A DNA stretch of 64,000 nt from Rutstroemia sp. NJR-2017a BVV2. Its lineage: Eukaryota; Ascomycota; Leotiomycetes; Helotiales; Rutstroemiaceae. Below, piece after piece: positions 1 through 13,147 of the stretch. The stretch spans positions 1 to 64,000 of the forward strand of contig NJPS01000009.1 of assembly GCA_002946415.1 (NCBI GenBank), in the 5' to 3' direction. The notes below the pieces were generated by a model that was given only the letters and a program-made list of their open reading frames with translations, made no database searches and had not been told where the DNA came from. Both the position numbers and the translations under genes were made by a program. Numbering within the stretch: the first letter of the stretch is position 1; the number at the start of each line of letters is the position of its first letter.

Positions 1-636
1 CGTCGCCGTTGGTTCCCTTGCCGTGGATGAGCTGCGCGTTGAAGAGTTCTTTGAGGAGTTTGTCGGTGAGGGTTTTAGTGACCTGTTGTTAGAATTCATT
101 AGTGATGTGGATTTGTATTTGGGTTTTAGTGCTCGTTCCTTTCTGCTTTGGACTTATTCCCTGCCCAAAAGATCTCTTGTTCTGAAGCGGAATAGAGAGG
201 CCCAATTTAAAGGAGAGTGAAGAAAAATAAACAGAAAACATACCTTCCCATGCAGATTCCCACTAACATCACCCGCACTAAACGGTCGATTTTCCCTCCT
301 CAAATACTCCAGTATAACCTCAGTCGCTTCATCACCCGTCACAGCTTTGATTTTCTCTTTTCCGTTTTTGTCGAGTGTTTTCTTGTCTGCTGCACCTTCC
401 TTTCCCTTGTCCTTGTCCTTGTCTTTATCCTTGGCAGAAGTAGCAGCAGAAACAGCCTTTCCCTTCGACGCAGCTTTCGCTTTCTCTTTTTCGACTTTGA
501 CTTTCTTGGTCTTGGGAACGGCTGCAGTGGGTTTGATGGGTGTGTTGGTGGCGGAGGAGGAACCGACGGAAAGTTCATCGGATGGGGCGGGGGTGTCGCC
601 GGTGGAGAGGTGGGAGGATTTGCGTTTTGGTGGCAT
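1..636 (-). CDS. HOP2: Hop2/TBPIP-type homologous-pairing protein, 5' part only
   Basis: The visible exons are 636-244 and 82-1, with a 161-bp intron (GTATGT..ACAG); the gene runs off the left edge. The N-terminus is basic, with a Lys/Asp-rich low-complexity stretch (KDKDKDKDKGK). It is followed by a winged-helix segment reading EYLRRENRPFSAGDVSGNLH, continued across the intron by GKVTKTLTDKLLKELFNAQL. That matches the start of the Hop2/TBPIP family. Known Hop2 proteins work with Mnd1 to stimulate Dmc1/Rad51 strand invasion between homologous chromosomes in meiosis. The conserved domain begins about 100 residues in, so the basic N-terminal tail is longer than in yeast or animals. The assignment rests on the winged helix only, because the coiled coil lies outside the window. 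The start ATG at 636 is the first in frame. Confidence 0.8.
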
Positions 637-1972
637 GGTTGATAGCAGGGTGAGGATGGATGGAGATGTTGAGTTGTGAAAGTAATAAGAGTATAAGATG
701 GAAAAGCAGTTGGTTGGCAGTAACTAACAAAGTAAAGAAAGAAGAAATTGACGTGTAGATAGATGTCTTTGGGCCTCGAAGTCCTTTCAACCCACCGGAG
801 GTCTCTTGACAATGGTGAAATTAAGAAATGTTCTCAATCTGACACAAAGCAGATGAGATCTGCCTTGTAGAAGACAGAGGAGGTAGATGAGGGTCTGATG
901 GATGAATTAAGTTCTAGATGGTAGAGGCGTGAGTAAAGATATTTTCCATAACACCAAGAGAATGCGGTATAAAGAGATGGAAAGATAGCTCTCACACTTC
1001 GCTCTCTCTGGATAATACTGTCTCCTAACGACCTAATATCTTGAAACCTAGCATCGAGTCTTACGATGAAGTGTTAGAATTGAAGAAATGTAGATACGGT
1101 AAAGTAGAAGATGCGAACGAGAAAAACAGCAACCCAGTCCAGTCCAGTCCAGTTCCACTTGGCTTAAGAGGAAATGCGCTGGATGGACAGATACGAAGTA
1201 GTGTGTGAAATAGTGATGAATATAAGAGATGGACTAAGTTTCTGGATGAAAGATTTCGAAAGAAAAAATGTACAAACGAGAACGATGACTGTCGGATGAC
1301 AAGACCAGGCAATAAACATCCCATCAGCACTTCACCTTCACCATCATATTTTCCTACCGCCCTCATGATATCCAACAATTTCACAAAAAATACCTTCAAA
1401 TTCAACATCCAAATAAAAGAAAACCAAGACTCCTTTCTATCAATCCCAAGCCAACTAAAGCAAACACCTTTCTCCACACAAGCATTACATCCGCCCTGTA
1501 CATCTACTCATACAAGCCTCTCCACCAAAGACACATTCTAGGGTTACGCGACACACACAAACACATATTCCCATCAAAAGAAGCAAACCGCACAAACAGT
1601 CAAACGTATGAATATGAATATCAATATCAGAATTTCTATTTTCCCTCTTCCCTTCCTGCCTTCCCTTCTTCTCCTTCGCCCAACCCCATCCCGCCCCTTC
1701 CCCACCCATTCCATTCCAATCCAACCTAACTACAGCATTTTCAAACCCAACCACAATAAATATCATGCTCCTCCCCCTCCGATCCCACCCGCCGCCATGC
1801 ACGCATGCTAGCTTGCTTGCTAAACCACCAGTAAAGAGTAAAGAAATCCTTTTATTTGCAGCAAAAAAGGTAAACTTGGAACACAGATATAAAAAAAGAA
1901 GTATAAAAATAAGAGAAAAGAGAAGCATCCTGAACCAAACTCGATAATATTTTCGGTCCAAATTTGATAAAT
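637..1972. other. Intergenic region between HOP2 start and SKT5 end
   Basis: About 1.3 kb without a gene I can support. It holds the HOP2 upstream region and the SKT5 3' region. Four CCAGT pentamers lie at 1134-1153, and the stretch 1640-1800 is pyrimidine-rich and repeats CCATTCCAATCC-like words. Short open frames here show no conserved motif. Confidence 0.5.
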
Positions 1973-4900
1973 TTACATGACAAGCTATAAAACAAAATGA
2001 TTAGCGCCGAGTTACGGGAAATATCAGGGATAAAACTTACACATTCATTCTCATCCTTCGTCTTCGGAATCCCCATCTCCTCAAACGTAGCCGGTCCCTG
2101 CTTCTTAGGTTTCGCCGGCGCGGACGTGGATGCCGAAGAAACAGACGACTGTCTGGAGTCTGGACCCTGCGAAGTCATGGTATTCATCGGGGTCTTATTC
2201 GGACCACGACCCGTAGCCGACGGTGGAGCCGAGCCGGGTGTAACGGGCGTCATGGAGCTGCCTCTTGGAGGAGCGACCGAGTTGGGTGTTTGAAGGGGTC
2301 TAGATGCGTAGCTTTGGGCAGTTCCTGGGCGGGAAGAACCGGCGGTGGGAGGTCGGTTTGCGTTGCTTGGGGAACCGAAGTTGAGGGGCGGGATGTGTGG
2401 TGCACCGCTTGGTGAGGGGTCGCGGTTCTTGGCGGGGATTTGAGGTTGGCGTCCGCCGTCTGAAGGGATGCGATCTCTTGGGTTGCCGATACTTTGTGAG
2501 GACATGTTGCTCATGCTAGATGATGCACGGATTGGCTCCGTGTTTTGGTGGTGAATGCCCATTTGTGGTGCCTGTTGAGTTCGAATGCCAAATGCGGAGG
2601 ATGGTCGATCCGAGGCTGGGTTTGAGGAAGCGGTAGATGGTCGCAGTTGGTCTTGAGGATATCTTGGTGATCTCGGAGGGTAACCAGGGCTGACCTTGTT
2701 GCGGTTCCCAGGACTAATATCATCCTCAGGGTATGGAGCAATAGAGATTGGCCGAATGCCAGCAGGTGCGCCCTTCTTCCGTGGAGCTTGACGATTTTGA
2801 CCTGCTTGTCCTGCGTTTGCATCTTCGGCCATAGATGGCATTGGAGGAGCAGTAGAGTTCTGGAACCTCGGTGGTTTACCTCCTCTGCGTGATCCGTGGG
2901 TTGATCTAATTCTGTTAAGAGCAACAGCTTCGTGGTCAGACTTCGAGTAAACGTTGTTTCGCTTGATACTGTCGATTCTTCCCAAAGCATCCTGGTTGCC
3001 GTGTCTTGCGGCCTTGTTGTACCATTCTTGGGACTTTTGAAGATCCTTTGAAACATACATTCCAATCTCGTAGAAATAACCCATGGCAAACTCAGCTGTA
3101 GCCATTTCTGTCTCAGCGGCTCTTTGCGCATAGGTGTATGCCAACTTCTCATTCTTTTCAAATACGCCTTCATAGCCACACAGGAACCATTTACTGATAG
3201 CCATGTCGGCCTCGGCTTCTCCCTGACGAGCAGCCAGCGCATTGTAGTGTAACGACAGAGCTGGATCGAACTCGCAGCCCAAAAGACAGAGTTCGTATGC
3301 TTGCGCCATCTTCAGTTGTGCCTTTGCAAATCCAAGGTAGGCTGCCTTCTCGATGAATAGCTTGGCATCGTTCAGGTCGTATGGTAAATACTCCTCGGGC
3401 ATAGTGATGTTGGGCAACTCCCTAGCGAGAAGCATTCCATAGACGTAAGCACCCTGGGGAGCATTTTCATCCGCCGTGTCCGCAGCAAACTGGATCAGAT
3501 CGATACCTCTCTGATAATCCTGTTGGATGCCACATTGACCAAGCAGAGTGGCCATTCCTAATCGGTAGTTTGCTGCAGAATCTCTCATTTGGACACCTCT
3601 GGTATAATGTTCAACCGCCTTTGTTGGGTTCTGCGTGTTTTCATACTGCATACCAATACGGTATTCAGCACGAGCAAAGCCCTTCTTCGCCGCTCGCTGG
3701 TAGCATTGGAACGACTCCTTCAAATCTTGTCGATAACCGAATTTGCCGAACTCCAGCCACATTGCCTTCATAAATTCCGCCTTCGGGTGTTGTTGCTCTG
3801 CGAGAAAGTTGACGATGCTAATAGCGTCGACTCGTAACTGATGTTCGATCTTTGGTGTAGGGACGCGGTTTCCCGGGTTCTCCTTTTGTTCTTGTCTTCG
3901 CTCGTAGCTTTGACTGGCAACCTCAACCCACGTCAACGCATCTTGAGCCCACGCCAACTGCATTTCTGGGTCTGTCGACTTTAAAACCAAAGGTCTAGCT
4001 CTCTCCAAAACCTCCTCCTTATCGTCGTCTGACAACGGCACATTTGGGCCTGCATCGCGCGGCTTTGGGAAAGGCGAGAATCGCGGAGAGTCTGGTTGGA
4101 ACCGCGGCGTACCCTGTGGCGCCCTCAAATTCTGATATATCGAAGCATTTGTATGGTCGTAGCTGGCAGTGAAGCCTGGTCCGCTGTATCGGCTGACGCT
4201 CGATCTCGACGATTCGCGGGTATGTTGCCCTTGGTTGTAATTATCATATGGCGAGTGCATGGACGAAGCAGTTGAGTACGAGCTCACTCGATGATCGTCA
4301 GAATTAAGTTCGAGGTTTGCTAGGCTGTCTTGCATGTTTGATGGCACTTCTGGCATAACCCTGCGCATTTTCTTAGTTTGTGTTCATTCAAGTCTGTTGT
4401 CGGGCGGCGAGATCTCAGACGTTCGCTGTGCCATCTCATGGAGAATCATAGGATCTATCGTACCTGTGTGGCATTGGAGAAACAACATTTGTGGGCATAT
4501 AAAAGTCGTCGCCTCCTCCGGGATAGAAGGTTGCCCCTAAAGAGGGGTTTTGTTGATATCCGCCGCCGTTCATATTGTTTTGATTTTGATTACTGCTTTT
4601 GTTCAAACTGCTACCGCGCGGAGGTTGCTGGTATGGATCTGGAGCAAAATATAACTATCAGCGGGGTTCAAATAAAGTCGTCGATATTGTGCGATCAGAG
4701 CATAGCAGCATTTGACATTTTAGGTCGCAGAATAAACATGACAAGAATCAATCACTCATTAATACGAGAAACTGGAACAATGGAGGGGAGGATGGTATAC
4801 ATAGTGTTTGGCATGGCTTCCCGCTCGAAGGATATTTGCGCCATGCGCCCCGAAGCTATCTTTTTGGCAGGGCAGTGTAGGGGTGCAAAAGCTTCTGGAT

Positions 4901-5139
4901 GACGATGGCTGCAGTTTCGAAACTTGCGAAACCTTCCCGTCACCCGCACATGCAGTGGAAGAAATCGAACAACGAGCTCCGCCTCCTACGGTGGCAGATA
5001 TACAGTTTCTGAATAAAAGCTCTTTCAACTCACCAGCTTGACCATCATCCTGATTTCTGCTCCAACCGGCTCGCGCTGGCTGATATTCGTCGTGCGTCTC
5101 CTCGGTATAATCGTTGTAGTTGTTCTGGTAGTAAGCCAT
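1973..5139 (-). CDS. SKT5: Sel1-repeat chitin synthase regulator Skt5/Chs4, with CaaX box
   Basis: Exons are 5139-5034, 4638-4464, 4360-2041 and 1984-1973, giving about 870 residues. The protein starts MAYYQNNYNDYTEE and has a Gln/Asn/Gly-rich N-terminus. A run of Sel1-like repeats follows (about residues 290-560; AEYRIGMQYEN, ANYRLGMATLLGQ), then a long Pro/Ser-rich tail. The end reads ATFEEMGIPKTKDENEC. A 12-nt last exon (CTTGTCATGTAA) completes this as CLVM-stop, a CaaX prenylation box. Without splicing at 2040-1985 the frame runs on into unrelated residues. In yeast Skt5/Chs4 activates and localises chitin synthase III and is farnesylated at its C-terminus, so domain order and the CaaX box agree with that role. 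The third exon uses the acceptor before 4360, so the ATG at 4368 is intronic. Confidence 0.88.
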
Positions 5140-7523
5140 TTTGTAACGAAGGACAAGAGTGTCGAATGTTTAATATGGGCAGTGAGTGTGCTTTTTCCGA
5201 GAGACAGCTGGGTCGTAGGTATCCTGCAAACTTGTGGCACACACAGGGACTTTCCTTTCCTTCACCCCAACTTCTGGGATTCTGCAATATATATTATGCG
5301 TAGTTGCGTAGCTGCGTTTGCGTTTGCGGTTGCGGTTGCGTTGTTAACCCAGGTTCCCCGGCGCAGCGTCCGAACTATATTATTGGCCCAGAGGGGTCGG
5401 GAATGGGCGCAAAATGATGCGTTTCCGTTCGTCGCGGTGCAGTCAGTCCCTTTCAGGTAGGTGGTTGTGGAGTGTACTCTTCTTGCAATATAAAGCAGAA
5501 GGCTTGGCTGCGAAAAAGAGTGTAGAAGTAATATTATCGCAACGTACACGAACAGAGAAGAAAGAGCAGGAAGAAGGGAAGTGAAGGAGGATATTGTTGT
5601 TGTTGATGACAGAAGTAATACCTTAACCTGACAGCGCAATTCCGATTCCAGTTCCCCTTAGACTAGCTTTCCTGGCCCAAATAAATGATTCACCTGAAAA
5701 TCAATCTCCCCCTCCAAGACATCAGCAATTCTTGACTTGTACCTTTTGTACTGTACTACTCCGTACTTACTCCCCGTGCCCGTCCCTAGCGAAAGGGAAA
5801 GGGAAAAGGAACCCGGTAAGGTTATTCCAGCGCTCTAACAGTCTAAGCTTACTGCATGGAAGACGGCGAAATAAACAAATAACAAACAACAGATATTTGT
5901 GGGCAGAAATCCCATCGACTGGTAAGGATTGAGGGACTATGTGGAGCGTACCAAGAACTTCCAATTTCCATTTCCCAATTTGCTGCTTTTTAAACTTAAG
6001 CATATCAGACTATCATCCGGACACACGCGGCCCTCTGTCAACGTTTGGTCCAGCCCCTGAAATCTGGAATATATATTGCTGGTATAAATTGTTTTCTATC
6101 ATTTAAAGGTTACATGCTGGTTGCTTAGACGATATGACATCGTTGCTGTGCGCTCGTACATACTGCGGATGGGCGGAACGGCATGTAGGGACGAGGTATA
6201 GGATATGTAAGATATTGTCAACCTTCCCTTCGCTGCTGAAAACCTGAAAGCCATGTCAAAGGCATCAATCATCCCAGACCCACCGCATCGCGTCTGAGCC
6301 GCAGTCCAAGACAGCCCAACCCATCCCACATGTTCCAGTTCTCCTCTGCACTCCCTCTCCCTCTCCCTCCTCCTTCCCCTAGCGAGCCCCTCAAAGGGTT
6401 TCCAACCTAGTCCAGTTCTCTCGCGCGGTCGATAGAACAAACACCCAAGCTTCGATCTTCGAGACCTCGATTCAATATTAATATTTGAAAATAGCCACAT
6501 CTCACACAACCACCCCCCTTAACGACAAACCTGGCGGGAGATCTGAGAACGTTAGGGATGCATCTTGCCTTTCCCCTTCCAATAGATGTTCTTTTGCCTA
6601 CCAGCAAGCTAGTTCATGTATTCTCTCCGTGCTTCAGTAACCTGCATCTTATTTCTACAGCCTCAACAGCTACGTACCTCCTTACCCAGTAGGCAAGCAG
6701 ATCGTCTAAAGCCACAGTGAAGCAGCTGAAGTGCTTACGAATAGGGCTGACATTTCCTCTGTATCATCTTCCCATTTTAACGTACATTTTCTCAGGTCCG
6801 ACAGCCTACCTTTCGTATCTTCCCTCCAAACAAAACTTCTTCAACTCAGACTTCAATTTCTACTTTTTCCAGACTCTTCGCTCATCCCCACCAATCATCG
6901 CTTTGACCTTTTTTTTTGTCCCAATTCCAAAATTTGGAAAGCCAAGGGTCTTGGTCCGTCCCCCCTTCTTCTGATAATTCGAGAACAACGCAGGGGTTAG
7001 GATTGGGTTAAATACTAATCTCTATTGACAAGTCCGGCATGTTCAGGTTCCGCAGATGAGTAGCCCGTGGACAGCTTTGCGGGTACTTGTATTGCGAACT
7101 CACGCCTCTTTATTGAAGTCGTAGGTAGTGAAGTGGATATAGGGGGTTTGGGCATCTTACAGCGAGGTCATTGTTGTTACAGAATTTTTTTGTATAGCAG
7201 CATGCAGTGAGGAAATTTATGCTGTGCTCGCCATATGCACTATTTTTAGATTGCTACTTTATGCAGGCTTCCCTTCCCTTCCGCATATGCGGGGAGGGAC
7301 AGCAAGGGGGAAAACCCTACGCCACTGACACACCACTCCAAGCTGAAGAAAAGCTTAAAAACACGAGATGAACCAACATCGTTATCGTTCGCCTGAACGC
7401 CAGTCTAGACGACCTTAACCAGACTCCGAGAGTTACATCATTATCATAAACTTCATCCCAAACCCTTCTGTTTTGTTCCTACCTGTCCAACTCTAGATAG
7501 CCATCCAGTGTAACCCCGTTGCT
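5140..7523. other. Long intergenic region upstream of SKT5
   Basis: About 2.4 kb between the SKT5 start and the CND1 end. A short GTTTGCG/GGTTGCG array lies at about 5313-5344, and CT-rich runs lie at 6340-6375. No frame with a recognisable domain was found on either strand. It probably holds SKT5 promoter and 5' UTR plus the CND1 3' region. Confidence 0.5.
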
Positions 7524-10500
7524 TCAAGCACTAGCTTGCACAACCCTAAATCCGCCCTGAACCAGTTTCGTGATTTCTTCATTTTTATGCTGCAACAAGC
7601 TCAATGCATAAGCAACATCGTTCCATTGCCTCTCGTTCTCGCACCTTGCTAATCTGGCAGCAAGCTTATCAGCGAGTTGACGAGCATGTTTATCCTGATG
7701 AAGTATGTTAGCATCTGCATCATCTGACGCGGCTTCGACATATCATGACATACCTTTTCAATGAATCCAGCCAAGAATTTGATGATTCTACGAAGAGCAT
7801 CCTCCTCTAGTCCTTTCTCGGCACTCAACAAACTGAACATGTCGACGAAGTGGTTGTAAACGGCATTATCCTTGGTGCTCAATTCGGTGAAGAACATTCG
7901 GCTAAGATCAGCAATGCGTTTGTCGTCATCTTCCAGACATTTGGCCATCTCTCCCAACTGACCCTTTACCTTCACTTGACCGGCAAGAATGAGGAAAGTG
8001 AGGGTCATGAGACAAGTTCTCTTGACACTTGCATCTTTATCATTCAGTCGTCGGTAGAGGAAGTCAGTGTTCTCATCAATCAGATGATTGAAGCAGACTG
8101 CCATATCACCAAGTGCAATAACCACATTGGAGCGGATAATTGGGTCTTTCGAGCGCTCAAGAATTGTAATAAGAAGTGGAAGGTTCGTCTCACAGTATTC
8201 GGAACTAACACACATAAGTTTGGCGAGGCAAAGAGTCGCCGCGGCTTGGAGGTTGCGGTCTTTGTAAGTAGTGTTGTTTGAGCAGATCTCGGCCACGAGT
8301 GGTCCGAAATTCGCGAGGAGGGAGTTTTGACCATACAAGAGCTCACGCTCTCGAATGTGCGCCATTGCTTCTGTGAAATCATCCTCTGTTGTACCTCCGA
8401 TCATATCCAAATCGTCGGCAGCTTCTTTAGCAGCTTTGTCCGCTGCTGTCTCAGTGCCTGTTTTGTTCTTCTCAGCCTCGGCCTTCCGTCGTTTGAAATC
8501 TAGCTCGCAAAGCTCAAGGTGTACGATTTGCTTGATTGCAACATGCCCAACGATAAACAGGAGTTGGGACAATGCAACAGCACCTTTCTGTTTGTTCTCA
8601 GATGGTGGTGGCTCCTGGACTTCTTCGGGAGATTCTACTTTAGACGTCTCGGCTGGCTCTTCCGAGTCAATCTCCATCTCCATTGGCAAGTCTTGCGGTT
8701 GAGGCGTCGGTCGAATGCGTTGTTGAAATACATGCCTGGTTTTCCTTCTCAAGATCTCCGAACAGAGAGTATCGGGGTGTTTTGACAGTGAATATATAGC
8801 GCTGATTGCCTGTTCAGCAACTCCATACCATTCCTTGTTATCAGATTCTACCTCGATAATCGCAGCTAGCTTCCCAAGAACCGCATGATCATTGCTTAGC
8901 TTTGACGTTTGGGCAATGGCTTGCCGGCCCGTTGGATTGATACGCCTGAGTGCTATGCAGGTGAATTTAGCAAGCTGCAGGTCAGAACGACCAAGACTAC
9001 CCAAGCCGATCCGAAGCATGGTTTCCATTTCTCCAACCACAATCTCGGGCTTGGCAGTTGCGAGCATACCCAGTACTATAATTGCGCCTCGTCGTTGGCT
9101 CTTGGAGATTTCCCTCTTCTGAACACCATACACTTGCCACAGTTTGGAGATAACGAGATCTGAGACATGGTTTGCTTTAATCATAGTGGCGAGTAATTGT
9201 TCCAAAGATGTCAGCTCTGCAGGCGTCGCCCCGAATGTCAGACTAATCATGTTGCGAGCGATGTAGTTTGCTGCATCATTGTCATTGTATGAATCAGGGG
9301 CTTCGAAGAATAATCGCTTGTAGCAATCAATGAGGTGGTTTTGTACTCCTTTTCCTTCGTCGCTATTTCCCTTGGTCCAGATCAGGCGCAACATTCTCCG
9401 GATACCGAGCTTGTTCTGTTCGATGTTATACGCGTCACCGATTTCAAAGTAATCCATTGCCTCAATAACTTCACTCTTGTTCTTGGAACCCAAAAGTTGA
9501 CAGATGATGGTTGTAGCCCCGTGAAGGACCTCAATGAATTTGAGAGCCTCGACATAATACCTTCGCGTTAGCGTTAATTTGTTAATAGCCTCCGAGGTGG
9601 CTGCTTCTTCTTGGGCTTTCTTGATGGCAGCAATTTTCTCTTCGTCACTCATTGGTTTTTGGGGTTTTTGGGGTGAGTCCGATTCAAGTTGCGTGGCGTC
9701 ATCTAGGAGTACCGTATCTGCTTCCGTAGGTGCATTGCCCTCGAGCCCAGCTGCTTCTGCTGGAGGTTTTAGTGAGTTCAACTCCGCATCCACAGCTTCC
9801 AGTCTAGATTTCCACTCCTTGTAGTTCAGTTGCGATCCATGCATGACACTGAATGGATGGGTTTTGATCAAAGTGCCGAGCAGTTTGATGGCATTGCGAC
9901 GGACATTGCTGCTCTTATCTTCTAAACTTCGAGCGGCTAATTCGGCCGCTCTCTGTCTTCGCTTTGGAAACTTCTGATCTAATTCGCAGAGTTTGATGTA
10001 GACTTGAATAGTCCGGCACCTGCAATACGGGTTGAGATCTAAGAACCGTTCTTCCAAAACGTCAAAAAATGCATTCAACTGGGATTTGTAGTTGTCTCCG
10101 CGCTCTTCTTGCTTGCTCAAGTCGGCGACGAGATTTCCACAAATTTCGATAAGTGCACATCGAACTGCATATGATTCACTGTCCAGCTGCTTTGCCAACA
10201 TCGTCATCTGTTTGATAACAAGCCTGGGCGCAAGCTCTGACAGCTTGACGATGAATGCAGAGACTGACTTCGGGCCCTTGGTATCATTGCTGTTGAATTC
10301 CTTGTTGCTGAGTTCCCGAATGATTTCATCTGATAATTGTGGATAGTCGTATTGCTCCGACAAAATCTGTAAAAACTCGGCCATCGGCTCCGCAAGATGT
10401 TCAAAGTAAGTCAGATTCTGAACAATCGATATTTGAGCAGCTATTGAGTCTGTCAGTAGAGTTTCATGGTCCACTCAAGCATTTGAACCCTACCATAACC

Positions 10501-11310
10501 ATGTCCATGGTGCTTCACAGCTATACACAATAGCTTGAAGGCATGCATGCGGATCTCTGTATTCTTGACCCGTAGTTCGCTCTCCAGAACCATATATACT
10601 GGTCTGGTGAACAGACTTATGAAAGTATCTCTCTCAGATGTGGTTAAAAATATTTTCGAGAGCTTCAACTTCAGCACCTTGCACATTATATCGAGAGCAG
10701 TCTTCAGCTGGGGAGATGAATCCCAGTTCCCATCTTTTGCACTCGCTTTTGCTTTTGTAGCCTTTCCTCTTCCGCGCGCCACCGGCGCAGAGCTCGACTT
10801 CTCCGCCGCTTTCGTTTCTACCGCCGCGATGGTCCATTGCAACAGGAATCCGAATATCTCAAGGAGTTGTTTGTGATGGGCGACGAGTTCTTGTTCGTCG
10901 GTCTCAAGATCGTTGTGGATGATGTCGGCTTCAGCGGAGAGGCCAGAGATGATGAGATCAAAAATCTTGCTCAAGGCATATGTGGGAAGAACGGAGGAGG
11001 ACCTAGAGAGTTTGAATAATTCAGAGTCTGGCTCGGTGGGGTAGTTTTGAGTGGATTGTGGACAAACGGGTACACACTTTAGCAGAAACTGCAGGGAATC
11101 GAACGAAGAACTTCTTGTTATCGCATCCGGATTCTCTGCAACTGAATCTATGATAGGATTCAGCACGCTGTTGATCAAAGAGTTTGTGAGTGACTCGGGG
11201 TCATTTTCGCAATCCACTAGGTTCGAATCTGCTTCTGGAGTCGCAACCGTGGCAGGATCGCTCATGTAATGTTTGAGAGCATCGTTAATATCGAAATCTA
11301 TAGGATCCAT
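7524..11310 (-). CDS. CND1: Condensin complex subunit 1 (Cnd1/Ycs4, NCAPD2 type)
   Basis: Exons are 11310-10494, 10440-7754 and 7694-7524, giving about 1224 residues, the usual size for this HEAT-repeat subunit. The junction HGHGY|AAQISIVQNL restores a continuous helical repeat. The short last exon encodes DKHARQLADKLAARL and ends in VVQASA. The central part carries the family's HEAT repeats (RCRTIQVYIKLCELDQKFP, SSNVRRNAIKLLGTLI). The C-terminal third contains ILERSKDPIIRSNVVIALGD and DKDASVKRTCLMTLTFLI, the well-conserved Cnd1 block. The protein belongs to the condensin complex that compacts and resolves chromosomes in mitosis. Two acidic low-complexity linkers (around 9700 and 8650) are present. 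The gene is divergent from CDC7 across 339 bp. Confidence 0.93.
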
Positions 11311-11649
11311 AATGTCGTAAATGGCGCCCTATCCAGCGACACTATCCGATACATAAATTGCCAAAGGTGTCGTTGACGGAATTTGTTGTGAGTGAATATT
11401 TTGTTGCTGGGGGCCATGTTTATTGATATTGACTTTCTGCTTATTTTAGCCTTAGCCTGATTTCTCCCCCAAGACGCGATTTGACCGCGTCGAACAACCC
11501 CGCAAAAAAAGATGCAAACAAGACGAGGGCTTGATAAGTAGGTCTTATTGGGCCAGAACAACCAAGTCAGTCTTCGATTCCTGGCTAGCGATGTGTTTTA
11601 AGAAGTCAATTTGTACCTGAATATACCTAGAATCTCAGGGTATAACAGA
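11311..11649. promoter_or_regulatory. Shared divergent promoter of CND1 and CDC7
   Basis: 339 bp separate two start codons facing away from each other. Near the middle are ACGCG (11474-11478) and CGCGT (11486-11490), an inverted pair of the core bound by MBF-type (Mbp1/Swi6) G1/S factors. Both flanking genes are cell-cycle genes. The sites are seen; their use is inferred. Confidence 0.45.
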
Positions 11650-13147
11650 ATGGCAACTATGCGATCACGGCAAACGAATGCGAAATCATCCTTCCGGATT
11701 CACAATGACGAAAGAAAACAGGAGGAATTGATGGAAGAAGAAGACGGTAACGTCACCGAGGAGTCAAGAGCGGAGGATGATGATGTTTCCCAGGAAGAGG
11801 GATACTCTGACGACTCTGACGAAAGCGACGATACCGTTGATCCAACTGTCGCGGAGGACATTGCCAGATTCCAAGAGACTTTCAAAGGCATAACAGAGCG
11901 GTTTCGTCTAATTAATCGCATCGGGGAGGGTAAATATAAGAAGATGGATTTGGCGGTACATTTACTCACGCGACGCAGGTACATTCTCTACTGTCTACAA
12001 AGCAGAAGACCTGCTTTACGAACATTACAACAACGATTGGGATCTTGACGAGGTAGAGCGGCCACCGTGGACGTCGCCTTCTTTAAACAAACGCAGATTA
12101 CGGACGCAGGATTCAGGGGATGAAAAGAGAGTGCGGAAGTATGTTGCGATCAAGAAGATTTACGTCACAAGTAGTCCCATGCGGATACTAAACGAACTTG
12201 ATCTCCTTCATGACCTTCGAGGGTGCGACTCTGTTTGCCCATTGATTACAGCCTTTAGACATACAGACCAAGTTGTTGCCGTGTTACCGTATTTTCGACA
12301 TACAGATTTCCGAGAATATTTCAGGAAGATGAAAGTGTCGGACATGCAAATATACCTTCGGTCGCTGTTCACCGCTCTGAAAGCCGTTCATGCCCAAGGA
12401 ATCCTGCATAGGGATATAAAACCCACAAATTTCTTGTATGAGCCTGACAAGCGGAGAGGAGTTCTTGTGGACTTTGGACTTGCGGAACGAGAAGAAGACG
12501 ACGCCAGATCTTGTCTATGCACGGCTAGCGACCAGAAGCGGAAGTACAGGCTGTCGCAAAGCACGGCCATTCAGAATCTCCCCTCAGCTGGGTACCCGAA
12601 GAATGACAGTCGGCCGTCACGACGGGCAAACCGTGCTGGAACTCGAGGGTTTCGAGCCCCTGAGGTGCTGTTTAAGTGCACCCAGCAATGTACCAAAATC
12701 GATATATGGTCTGCGGGAGTCATACTTCTAACCATTCTGTCTAAGCGGTTCCCCTTCTTCAATTCGGCCGATGATGTCGAAGCCATGATTGAGATTGCAA
12801 CGATCTTTGGGGTAAAGCGAATGAGGAATTGCGCATACCTTCACGGAACTGTTTTCGAGACAAACATACCTACCATTGGCCAGGCCGGATTTTCGCTTGA
12901 GAAAATCATATTATGGTCGACTTGTAGAAATGATGGAGGGCCAGATGGAGCTGAACAGCCCCTAACAAGTGAAGAGAAGTTGGCTGTGCGATTCTTAGAA
13001 CGTTGCTTGGAACTTGATCCAAATAAACGTATCAGTGCAGAGGAAGCACTAAATCACGAATTTTTGAGGGAACCAGAGGATGCCAAAACGAAAGCAGAGG
13101 TTGAAATAAATGATGAGGAGGATGAGATCAACATGATTCCAGCATAA
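11650..13147 (+). CDS. CDC7: Cdc7/Hsk1-type S-phase protein kinase
   Basis: Exons are 11650-11929 and 11979-13147, giving 482 residues. Splicing rebuilds the glycine loop RIGEG|TFSTVYKAED; the unspliced frame loses it. Other kinase motifs are YVAIKKIY (catalytic lysine), GILHRDIKPTNFLY (catalytic loop), VDFGLAER, GTRGFRAPEVLF and DIWSAGVILL. An acidic N-terminal tail (EEEDGNVTEESRAEDDD) precedes the domain. A kinase insert rich in Cys, Arg and Ser sits between DFG and APE, as is typical of the Cdc7 family. The known role is phosphorylation of the MCM helicase, with Dbf4, to fire replication origins. The start at 11650 is the first in-frame ATG. The gene is convergent with RPL28. Confidence 0.92.

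Noticed and set aside
339..812. Alternative minus-strand frame of 157 codons over HOP2
   Set aside because: It overlaps the HOP2 exon in another frame and is low-complexity without motif.
1134..1153. CCAGT array as a CRISPR-like or regulatory repeat
   Set aside because: Only four 5-bp units without spacers; a simple microsatellite.
4361..4368. ATG at 4368 as the SKT5 start
   Set aside because: It lies before the acceptor used at 4360; upstream exons supply the conserved N-terminus MAYYQNNYN.
7850..8281. Long plus-strand frames opposite CND1
   Set aside because: They are antisense shadows of a conserved coding exon.
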